Shown in pieces: positions 54,201 to 64,000 of a stretch of 64,000 nucleotides of DNA. Under the pieces are notes generated by a model. The model was not told the origin of the DNA, ran no database searches, and was given only the letters and a program-made list of their open reading frames with translations. The first letter of the stretch is position 1. Every line of letters begins with the position of its first letter. The stretch lies in the NCBI GenBank assembly GCA_963924555.1, contig OZ004587.1, positions 3,472,001 to 3,536,000 of the forward strand, written 5' to 3'. Position numbers and translations under genes: made by a program. The stretch comes from Crambe crambe (lineage: Eukaryota; Porifera; Demospongiae; Poecilosclerida; Crambeidae).

Positions 54201-57200
54201 AACAATGCCCTCCAGTGTTTACATTGAGCTGATTTTTGGGGAAAGGCTTTATTTGGAAAGAAGGGCACGATTCCAGCTCTGTACTATATAGCCTACAATG
54301 CACACTCTGTGCTGGCAACCATTACCTATTTTTTATGATTTGAGCAACAGCATAAATTTCATAGCTAGCTGGAGTATCTTTAGTGACAAGTCTATGACAA
54401 TGTTGCTCATGACAACATCACTTTTCTTTAGTTAAGATGTTATGATCTACACTGAACATAAAATCCTTTATCAAAAGAAGTGAAAATCTGTACTTATTAT
54501 ATATGCCAATAATAATAATAATAATAATACTAGGGCAATGTGCAACATTAATTTTGACAGCGAGCGAACAAGCAAGTTAGTGCTACAACTCTTTAAAGTA
54601 CTTTGCTGTTGAGTTTATATGTAACAAAGTACTTAAATAAGCCTAGAGCCTCTACAACGACTACTATAGCAATGTTTGACAGTGAGCAAGTGAGCAGCTG
54701 ATAGGCTCCAGCCTCCAGTGGTTGATATTGCTGTCAGAGACAAAAGTCATGTAAGTTGTGGTTCCAACTGCACTGGGAAGCTCCATACATAGAAAGCTGT
54801 AAATACTTTAGATAAGCCAAGCGCCTACAATCTATTTAGATAAGCCTAGCGCCTCTATGACAAACTCTCAATCATCTGGGAATGGAAATTGGAGATATCG
54901 TGTAATGGATGTGCATATCTCTTAATTAATGGGCACTTGGACGACCTCAAACATCTAAAACATGCCTAACCAAGAAATCATCTACGTAGCTACCAGTATA
55001 CCCAACCAACATTTATTTACTATTGCAGTCTGGACCCTTCAACAAACACAAACTATATAACAATGAACATAATAATATATATAATCTGGTTTGCTAGTCT
55101 AGACACTCTATCCTAAGAGCCAGATCTTCTTGGTTCTTCAGTAGAGCTGCAATCTGTTACAAAATTCGTTCATATTCATTGAGAATATCACTTTGAATGT
55201 TACTTGGAAGTTCCAAGTGTTATCTCTAACAATAATATGCAGCTGTTACGGTAAGAATTTATGCGCATGCGTCAATTTGATCTGCCCTTTGAACCCCAAT
55301 TTGACTGACTAGAATAGCCGTTGACCGCTTGACTGTCACTGATTTTGGGCTTGACCACTTGACCTTAATCTTGACCCTGGTCGCGGGTGTCAGTACAGTG
55401 TGTATTGGAGTGACCACCCCTTGTATGACAAAAGGCTGTAGAAAATAATCTAGCTTGATTACAATTGGAGCATGTGCATTATGCACGCGCGCAGCGCTAC
55501 TATTTTGGGACACATACCATACGTATGCCTGGGGCATTTTGGAGTGTAGACATAGATATATATTTGAAATTTCAATGAGTCATGACCTGAGAGTCAGCTC
55601 ACTCACTGCAAATAAGGTGATGTTAGCTAGGACTGATGAAGAAAAGTTTCAACAGGAGTTATTGTTGATAAGTAGTTGTTAATAAGTATGACTTCTACTT
55701 TCAACACTGTGTTTTGGATATCTCTTGATTTTAATTAGTACTTTCCTCACATCTCTATCCCTCATGATGAAGATTGGATCCGTTATAACCAGCAATGATA
55801 ATATATTGAACAGAATGGAAAACCATAGTGGTTGCTTTTATTAACTGTGGCACCAGCATGAGAGAAAATAAGGAAAGGGAGAGTCACAGCAAACAGTGCA
55901 ACAAACAGAAGTAGGTAGGTAATAGTTGCCCTCCATTCTTTCTTGGGTGTTGAGTCTTCAGGTACAGGAGTGCTATCTTTGAGCTTCTTGGCCTTTCTAA
56001 GAAGGGCAGCATAGAGAAGGAGGGGCACAATACAAGCAGGAGCTAGAATACCATAAGTTATAAAACTGCCATATTTGATACATGCTTCACTGCAGCTCAG
56101 ATTAGGTGCACAAAAATATCTTTGTGGAATAAATGAAAGACAATCCAAGATTCCTGGCAAAGTGATAGAGAGAACTAACAACCATGACAATACAGATAGG
56201 TAGCCAAGCATCTTTTTATTGTGCTTTTGGTACAAGAATGTTAAAAAGACAGCGAAGAAATGATCAAATACCATGACAAACATCAGGATCGTCCTTGAAA
56301 AACTACAGATTAAAAACAAATAACCTTGTATAGCACAAAAATGTGCACCAAACAGCCACTGGTTGGCTGCAGCAGTGATAAACTGTACAGGAAGTATAGC
56401 TGCAGCATTGGCTAAGTCAGCTATCACTACTTGAAGAGTGATGACAAAGGAAAGAGTATGTAACTCTTTGAACTTGAGCACTAATACTATCAATATAACA
56501 TTGAGGAAGACACCAAATACCATGAGTAGAAGATAAAAGACGGTATTAATAGCCCTTGCTGCCATGGCTAGAGTGGGAGGATAAAACACTCCAATTTGAA
56601 GTTGCAGGGTGCGTCCAGCACATGTGTTGAGTGTCTCATTGGTACTGATGTTGTTGATCATGGCCGAACCGCTTTCTTCAATATTTAACTGGCCATCACT
56701 CCATCCTTCACTCGCATTCATCTTAGTTCTTTCTTGAACAGTTTACAATAACATCACTCAGCATTTTTTTAACATGTGAAAAAGCGGAAATTGTGTCAAT
56801 TTGCAGATCCTTTAGAAGTGATACTGTACTCATAATTGTGCAAAGAAAAAATACCATGGCAGTAAAGTCTTCTGCTACCCCTGAGAAAGAATGGAGGGCA
56901 TCTATTACTGTATAGTTAATTGGAAATTTTCTTGGTTCTTGGATAATCTGAGGAAAGTATTGATCTAAATGAAGTGTTAAAAGTGGAAGTCGAACTAACC
57001 CAGATCAAGAACAGAAGCAACAAATTAATACTGAAGTGCACTCTTGGCCTTTCCTAGCATTGGTAGTAATTACTATAATATCAGAGGTGGATCATTGGGT
57101 CTGTTGCTATCTGCTACCAATGCCCATTGACTTTATTTTTAACACGTACATTTCCTGTAGGTTTCCTATCCTTTGTGCACTATTGCATCGAAACCTCGGT

Positions 57201-59008
57201 TACCAGAACACTGCATAGAATATGTGCGTATTCTATTATGGTCTAAAGAAAAACCATTTGATGGTAAGCTATCCTTGCAGGATTCCCACTGTAATTTTAG
57301 CCAAGAGTGAATAAGGCTGCTAGGAAGGTGAACCTGTTTTGACTTCCCAATTATCATTCATAACAAATTTGTAAGACATAATTTACAAGGGAGTGAATTA
57401 GAGTACTGTAGGGACAATGTACAGGACAGGTTGATCCAAGCCAAATCCCTCTGAAGTGCAATAGACTTCATCATGAATGTGTTTGATGACATGCATAGGT
57501 GCTGCCATTGATGGTGATAATCCTGATCATATACTGTGGATATGTGAAGAGGCACAAAAACGAGCAGATGAATTTGGGATACAGGGAGTTAACTACAGAT
57601 TAACTCAAGGTATCATAATTACTGGCTCACCCCCCACACAAGGCCACTGGTATGGTCCAAGTATGTGTGATTTATTGTAAAAAGCAGCCATGTTACTGTT
57701 GTGGTGACTTAATACCACTGATTCTTTGCCCAGTAAAAGGTATAGTTTGTTATTTAGCCTACCCTTTAATAGTTTCAAATTTCACAGGTGTAGTGAAACA
57801 CATAATACCAGCTGTGGCATCCACTAATGCTGTTATTGCAGGTAACCATGTTTCTAAACTAAAGATATAGCTAGCTACCAGCAGTGTCTTCGTATCTAAT
57901 TGTAGGGTGGTGTAGCAGGCAGGCTGGTTTGGAAATAGCATAATCTACATGATAGCTTTAAAGTTTCTGGTGTGTGTCAAGAAGTAACTGCATTGCCATT
58001 TTCAATACTTTATAAAGTAGCTATCCTCACATCTCCAACCAAATTTCGATGGTGGGTCTACAGAGGTCAAAAGCAATGTTACAGACTGCCTGTAAGATTT
58101 AGGGTCATTAAATATTTGCACAAGGGGATTATTATCAGATAGACTGGTAATATTTCATACCCTCTATTATTGTTTTCAGCTGCATGCTCCTCTGAGGTCT
58201 TCAAGTTGGCTACTAGGTATAGAAGAATCATTCATTATACTTGCCAATACACTCATCATAATACTTCTATTAAAGTTGCAGCAGACCACTTCAGAATTAT
58301 CTGGTCTTCAATGACACTGATGGTGTATACATGTTTACTTTTGAATATGAGAAGAAGGTATGGTATGGGTCATCATTTACTTGTGTCCAGGATTCTTTAA
58401 TTGAAGTCAGAACGTCCTAGAAGCATTTGGACTGGCATGCCAGTTATCTGTGCTAACTAGAGTATGATATTTGCAGAAAGACTGTCTAGCTTGTTCCACC
58501 AAACCAGTAACTGTCTCTTTTTCACCTGATGCGACTTTAAAGGAAATATATGACTACCTCATTGAAAATCCAAACTTGTAAGTTCAAAATGTTCAGCAGG
58601 CAATTAAGAAATAATGTGTAATGCATGCAACTATCAATCTGATTAGTCTGATGAAATCGCCTTCATTGACCACTGTGTTGAATGGAAGAAATAAAACCTT
58701 GTATATGCCAGTAAGTGTTATCTCTGAAGACATTAGATCTATGTATCTGGTTTGATGTTCTAACCTGCTGCAGACATTGGATGCAATGAAAAAAATAACT
58801 GAAGTGAACTTAGGGAAAACGCTACATGGTAAGAGATGAATGACTATAATACAAACTATATAATATCATGAAGTAATCCATTTATAAACAATTGTGACAC
58901 ATATTTTCAGGATTAGGGCTACAAGATGGTCATGAAATAGTTGTAGCAGATGCCACTACTCCAAAGCCAGTGACACTAACTGTTAAATATGTTTATGACA
59001 TGGAGTAA
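43057..59008 (+). CDS. UBA3: NEDD8-activating enzyme E1 catalytic subunit (17 exons, 435 aa)
   Basis: With NAE1 it adenylates NEDD8 and passes it as a thioester to UBC12, controlling cullin ligases. Exons: 43057-43155, 48078-48158, 48216-48298, 48408-48488, 48554-48597, 48667-48731, 49289-49364, 49691-49770, 57161-57263, 57499-57609, 57788-57841, 58180-58216, 58282-58357, 58477-58577, 58647-58710, 58774-58828, 58911-59008 (1308 nt). Human UBA3 is 463 aa; the N-terminus is shorter here. Seen: nucleotide-binding [13 protein letters not shown] (from G48), [36 protein letters not shown], the catalytic cysteine in [16 protein letters not shown] (C209), [16 protein letters not shown], zinc ligands DCLAC, and the C-terminal ubiquitin-fold region. 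Introns 2 (4.9 kb) and 8 (7.4 kb) are large; intron 8 hosts GPCR pseudogenes on the other strand. Confidence 0.97.
43420..44320. repeat. Repeat rich in TTGACC words (related, inverted copy at 55240-55400)
   Basis: Begins CGCGACCAGGGTCAAGGTTT then TTGACCACC, TTGACCTCTTGACC and TTGACCTGTTGACCG. It closes with CCCTTGACCGAAACTCCGAA, GAGCCGTTGACCGTCTGACC. The copy at 55240-55400 reads in the opposite orientation (CTTGACCCTGGTCGCGGGTG). Both are in UBA3 introns. Non-coding; boundaries approximate. Confidence 0.6.
44325..44497. repeat. Two diverged tandem copies with GGGGATCCC/GGGGACCCC palindromes
   Basis: The block containing CATAAATATGGGGATCCCTC, then AATTTTAGGGACCCCCT or AATTTTGGGGACCCCCT, occurs twice (about 44350-44391 and 44447-44495). 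An extra TTTTGGGGATCCCCATGC lies between. The copies retain self-complementary GGGGATCCC/GGGGATCCCC cores. Lies in UBA3 intron 2. Confidence 0.75.
45172..45266. repeat. 95-bp (CT)n microsatellite
   Basis: Uninterrupted TC/CT dinucleotides in UBA3 intron 2. Length is likely polymorphic. Confidence 0.98.
45267..47640. other. UBA3 intron 2, distal part
   Basis: No recognised gene. Frames at 45603-45950 (+), 45771-45968 (-) and 46611-46799 (-) have no domain I can name. A T run (45727-45756) and a CA-rich stretch (47327-47350) are present. Could contain an old degraded element; no termini were identified. Confidence 0.5.
47735..47930. repeat. Dispersed repeat copy (related to 54150-54330)
   Basis: Shares CAGCCAATAGCAATTAGAAT / CTGCCAGTAGCAATTAGAAT, then GCTTCAACTTCAGCCTTGAC / GCTTCTATTTCAGCCTTAAC, a TCCAGTRTTTA word, and a GAAAGAAG-CAAGATT / GAAAGAAGGGCACGATT block. 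Located just before UBA3 exon 2. Confidence 0.6.
50990..52056 (-). pseudogene. Class A-like GPCR, single frameshift (copy 1)
   Basis: Two overlapping frames (52056-51358 and 51490-50990) together make one seven-helix receptor with a one-base deficit: 1067 nt rather than 1068. The break lies near 51494-51502, just after SWLVDLV and before [11 protein letters not shown]. The N-terminus has NVT, NIT and NET sequons. TM1 has N in GITLNS, TM2 has Asp in [15 protein letters not shown]3 ends VIDRF (a DRY variant), TM4 has SW. The ECL2 cysteine is in RHFCAP, TM6 lacks CWxP, TM7 carries LDPILIM in place of NPxxY. By comparison with copy 2 the natural start may be the Met at 52038. Ligand unknown. Intronless, inside UBA3 intron 8. 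A sequencing error could also explain the frameshift. Confidence 0.78.
53210..53530. repeat. Two tandemly placed copies of the AGGGATGGCCCA repeat
   Basis: GGGATGGCCCAAAAATTTAG at 53248 and GGGATGGCCCAAATATTTAG at 53451 are both followed by CTGYAG, GCATCATATCAAACCAAGCC and AYGTGGC. The first copy is preceded by AAAATTTCTTCTATAAGCA, linking it to the repeat at 18940-19070. Non-coding. Confidence 0.7.
53530..55240. other. UBA3 intron 8, repeat-rich non-coding stretch
   Basis: Contains a (TTG)n microsatellite (about 53950-53980), a (TAA)n run (about 54508-54530) and the repeat copy at 54150-54330. A duplicated block around 54800-54850 reads TTTAGATAAGCCAAGCGCCT / TTTAGATAAGCCTAGCGCCT. No gene recognised. 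Confidence 0.6.
54150..54330. repeat. Dispersed repeat copy (related to 47735-47930)
   Basis: Second copy of the CAGTAGCAATTAGAATGCTT family in the same host gene, 6.4 kb downstream of the first and in the same orientation. Preceded by a TG-rich stretch as at the first copy. No coding capacity. Confidence 0.6.
55240..55400. repeat. TTGACC-rich repeat, inverted copy of the 43420-44320 family
   Basis: Reads GCGCATGCGTCAATTTG, GCCGTTGACCGCTTGACTGT, TTGACCACTTGACC, TTGACCCTGGTCGCGGGTG. The last string is the reverse complement of the start of the 43420 copy. Only this part is preserved here. Confidence 0.6.
55500..55570 (-). mobile_element. Fragment matching the N-terminal region of the 4084-5400 Crypton relic
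   Basis: GCATTTTGGAGTGTAGACAT then AGATATATATTTGAAATTTC at 55535-55575 is a diverged reverse complement of 4160-4205, the stretch encoding [17 protein letters not shown] in the Crypton relic. About 60 bp of similarity; the rest of the element is not seen here. Confidence 0.6.
55679..56721 (-). pseudogene. Class A-like GPCR, frameshifted near TM7 (copy 2)
   Basis: An open frame from 56721 encodes [20 protein letters not shown] onward through TM6 and then leaves frame near 55823-55835. In the other frame, [20 protein letters not shown] then [11 protein letters not shown] continues TM7 and the tail to a stop at 55679. That sequence closely parallels copy 1 ([25 protein letters not shown]). Span 1043 nt, not a multiple of three. 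TM3 reads VFDHF where copy 1 has VIDRF, so the DRY arginine is lost. ECL2 has [14 protein letters not shown], matching copy 1. It is a tandem duplicate in the same orientation, about 3.6 kb away, inside UBA3 intron 8. Probably a pseudogene; alternatively an assembly error. Confidence 0.78.
56855..56915 (+). pseudogene. Inverted GPCR scrap (ICL3/TM6 start)
   Basis: The plus strand reads [14 protein letters not shown] then a stop. This parallels [14 protein letters not shown] of copy 2 and [12 protein letters not shown] of copy 1. It is on the opposite strand to both. Only about 45-60 bp is recognisable, with no TM6 afterwards. Confidence 0.6.
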
Positions 59009-59108
59009 ATGTTATAATTCATCAGTCCTTCTTATCCTTGATCATATACAGTTTAAAGTGCTTCATATAGAGCTGTACGTATAAGTCAGTGAACTTAATG
59101 CATACAGT

Positions 59109-61442
<2,334 letters not shown>

Positions 61443-61608
61443 CTTTTTGTTGGTCGTCGCGTACTACCCCTTACCTACTTACTATTATGGGGCCGAGGAT
61501 GACCTATGACCTTCCATAGGACTAATACAAAATGAAGTTGGAATTATTTATAATGATGATGAAAACAAATTTTTGTGTCAATACAAAAAAATTGGTATTA
61601 AAAAATCA

Positions 61609-63358
61609 TTAATACTGCTGTTTTTGAAGAAATTCTCTCTGGTGATCTGCTACTTCTTCACTAGTACGCTGTAAACCTGCTGTCATTTCAAAGTCAACTG
61701 AAACATAAGGGACATTATCTGATGTTTCAGCAATCCTCATAGATGGTCTTTGGCCTTTAATGACCGGAGAGCTGTTAAGAGGAACTGAATCCTCTCCATT
61801 AGCAAATGTTACAGCTGCATAGGTGGTCTCTGGTGGTGGACAGAGAACTCTGGGCTTAGGTGGTGGGGGAGGCTTGAAAGTGTACTGCTTTACTGGTAGT
61901 GGTATTGTGACTCTGGATTCAAACTTGGGAGGAAGAGGTGGTGTATTGTTTGCTGAAGTAGCTTCTTGCAAGGATTTTCCTTCCATTGGCATCCTTTGGG
62001 GAATAGGTGGTGGTTCAATGGAAATGGCAGCATCATTCTCATTATTACCACCTACATTGTGTGAAGGAGTAGTTTTGATTGCTACATTTTCATGTGTCAC
62101 CCTCTGGCCAGGTGAGTGAGAACGAACTGGTTTAGTCCTATCATTAGGTTTTATGTCTAATTCTCCACTGGAAGTAGAGCCATTAGAAAACAACAATTCC
62201 TTTGTCATTCCAGAAACTGAGTCAGTGCTTGATACAAGTTCGTTGGACTCAAAAGATGACTGTTGTTGAGATTCGACCCGAGACCTGTCAGAATGAGAAG
62301 ATGCTGGCTTTTTAGGAAAATCAACTGTTTCTCTTGAAAGTTTAGGTGGCCTCACTTTCTTTATAGCCGTATACTCAGAAGGAAAGGCATTCTGTTCAGT
62401 TTCTGAGCAGCTCTGGTCATCTGGCTCTTGTAGTGGCAGGTTTTTTCTCCTCGACAATGTTTTAGTCTCTTTAAGGTGTTTTGGGTGTGGAGACTTCCTA
62501 CCTGTACTATTTCTATAGGTGAATTTGGCTGGTAAGCTTGTTGTCCATATAGATGGATATTCCACTGGACTAGTACTTCCTGATTTCCCACTCTCTTTTT
62601 CTTCTGATTCTGCATCAATCTCTTCATAATTGTGCTCACGCCTAAGCTTAATGTTCTTACCAATGATATCACTAGGTAGACTGATATATGGGTCTGGAGA
62701 TGACGATCCAGACTTTAGTTCTTCCCTGTACGGTTCCAGGCTATCGTAAAGTCCATCTTGGCTACTCGTCCCAATAGTGCTACGTGGAGCAAGTGTGTCG
62801 TACATGGCACTCTGTGACTCTGGTCTATCATCCACTAGCAGAACAGGATTATTACTTGCAGGACCACGTGAATCCAAACAATCACAGGAACGACATTTCA
62901 GTTTTTCTGTCTGCGGCTCGAGATTTGATTTGAAATCCTCAATTTCTGAGTAATCTGACGAATAAATTTTGGAGTTGTCAATGCGCTTTAACTGGCCATG
63001 TATTCTTGAATATCCCACTTCTCCAGGAGTAGTAGGTGATAGTAATTCCATTGAATCACGATCAGAAAAGGCACTCTCAGATTGGATATTGTTTCTCCTA
63101 GCAGATGACAGGGTAAGCTTATTGCGCAGGCTAAATCCTGCACCTTGACTGTTGGAGTGGGCAGGTAAATTGGGAGCACAATAGTTGTAATAATCCAGTG
63201 ACCTATTTTCTTTATTGCCTGATGTATTGAGTTCAAAGTTTGACAAGGAATTCCTTAAGACAGGAGTTGAAGTGATTGGAGCTGGTGATGGGCTCAGCAA
63301 ATCATCTGATGATGAAGAAATCAATAATGATTGAAGTGGTACAGGAGGTTGAGAACTT
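61609..63358 (-). CDS. Tyrosine- and proline-rich adaptor-like protein, last exon (5' part outside window)
   Basis: One 1750-nt exon (583 codons plus one nt) with acceptor TTCTGCAG before 63358 and stop at 61609. Sequence is Ser/Pro-rich and looks disordered. Candidate SH2-docking tyrosines: YDTL, YDSL, YISL, YEEI, YTAI, YAAV, YVSV. Candidate SH3 ligands: PPPIPQRMP, PPLPPKF, PPPPPKPR and RTKPVRSH. A CRSCDCLD cysteine cluster is also present. The C-terminus VPYVSVDFEMTAGLQRT recalls the tails of multi-substrate docking proteins (GAB, IRS, FRS or DOK type), but no folded domain is in the window, so membership cannot be fixed. A PTB or PH domain in exons beyond 64000 would fit. It ends 167 bp upstream of the YIPF3 start, same strand. 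Confidence 0.62.
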
Positions 63359-64000
63359 CTGCAGAAGTAGAAGAACATATTGATAATAGTACACCATTTC
63401 TAGAGTAGCTGATGTTCACAAGTTGCTGATCAAAGTGTACTACAACTTTACACAAAGACCTGACAATTAACAGAGATACAAAAATAGTGACAACAAGCTG
63501 TTGTATGATCACACAACTTTCATACCAACTATATTAAGTGCCATATAATGAAAGGTGTAATGCTAGCTCCCATAAGTATGGATGCTAACTGCTCCCTCAG
63601 GCCGAGTAACATTCCTCCTTCAAAATCAGATCTATAACTCCCTCCCCATAGAATATATCCATGCTGTTATGTATATCAGGCTAATAACATTATACTTTGG
63701 AAATTAAACAACCACTACAGATAGTGATGGAGTAATTCGCAGGACCCTAACTCACTATCTTTAGAAAATAGGAGGAATGATTGTTCTGCAGCAGATTAGG
63801 AACATAAAATCTTGGCCATAATTTCCTTGGCATTGGCTTTAACTATCACTTACTAACTGAACCTTTTTCTTTTAACTTGATAAGCCTATAGCCAAACTCC
63901 CTATTGACTCCATTCAACATACATACATCCAGCACAATGCTTCTGCTTAATTATTTACAGGTTAGAGCCAATTTGGGCCCCAACCTACCTACAGCTAAGT
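63359..64000 (-). other. Intron upstream of the adaptor-like exon
   Basis: Presumed intron reaching the window edge. No exon recognised on the minus strand, and the frame at 63321-63512 is not supported. The donor must lie beyond the window. Confidence 0.5.

Larger units (their letters stand above)
49771..57160 (+). other. UBA3 intron 8 (7.4 kb), host of nested GPCR pseudogenes
   Basis: GT-AG intron (GTATTC donor, TTTCCTGTAG acceptor) between [12 protein letters not shown] and the catalytic-cysteine exon. It contains two GPCR pseudogenes on the minus strand, one GPCR scrap on the plus strand, a Crypton-derived fragment, a TTGACC repeat, and MITE-like repeats around 53210-54330. 49800-50980 shows nothing coding. 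Confidence 0.9.

Noticed and set aside
61823..62119. 98-codon Gly-rich frame on the plus strand
   Set aside because: Antisense shadow of the proline-rich part of the adaptor-like exon.

Overview
This window is a gene-rich piece of an animal nuclear genome. The genes are split by many short GT-AG introns (two are GC-AG), and their products are closest to metazoan families: IRP1-type aconitase, proteasome Rpt2, prefoldin 1, UBA3, YIPF3, an ankyrin/Roc-COR protein and rhodopsin-like GPCRs. The combination of compact spacing, an ankyrin-ROCO-death architecture, GPCRs without close vertebrate counterparts and very dense foldback/MITE repeats suggests a non-bilaterian animal, most likely a demosponge such as Amphimedon. 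That identification is inference, not proof.

Layout. 316-22466 (+): cytosolic aconitase / iron regulatory protein 1, reconstructed as 20 coding exons giving 890 aa. Its introns hold a decayed Crypton-type tyrosine recombinase, a 307-bp palindrome and several TIR elements. 22467-26500: intergenic, with a pogo/Tigger-like transposase relic and a non-LTR reverse transcriptase relic, both on the minus strand. 26544-28290 (+): a schlafen-like AlbA_2 gene with its 5' end unresolved. 28232-30861 (-): PSMC1 (Rpt2), 13 exons, 442 aa. 30976-41250 (+): an ankyrin/coiled-coil/Roc-COR/death-like protein, 20 exons, 1410 aa. 41355-42940 (-): PFDN1, 3 exons, 119 aa. 43057-59008 (+): UBA3, 17 exons, 435 aa; its 7.4-kb intron 8 contains two frameshifted GPCR genes on the opposite strand plus a third inverted scrap. 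59109-61442 (-): YIPF3, 9 exons, 284 aa. 61609-63358 (-): last exon of a tyrosine- and proline-rich adaptor-like protein that continues beyond the window.

Organisation. There are two divergent gene pairs, PSMC1/ankyrin-ROCO (114 bp between start codons) and PFDN1/UBA3 (116 bp). There are two convergent pairs, schlafen/PSMC1 (possibly overlapping) and UBA3/YIPF3 (100 bp between stops). The two divergent promoters share a 16-19 bp motif that also occurs in one arm of a small foldback element in the PFDN1 intron. In three genes (PSMC1, ankyrin-ROCO, YIPF3) the first coding exon consists only of the ATG immediately before the splice donor. PSMC1, PFDN1 and UBA3 all act in protein folding or turnover, but nothing here shows that their proximity is functional.

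Limits. Exon borders come from reading frame, splice consensus and remembered family conservation. No alignment or transcript data were available. For the six fully modelled genes the exon lengths sum to a multiple of three. No tRNA, rRNA or CRISPR array was recognised.
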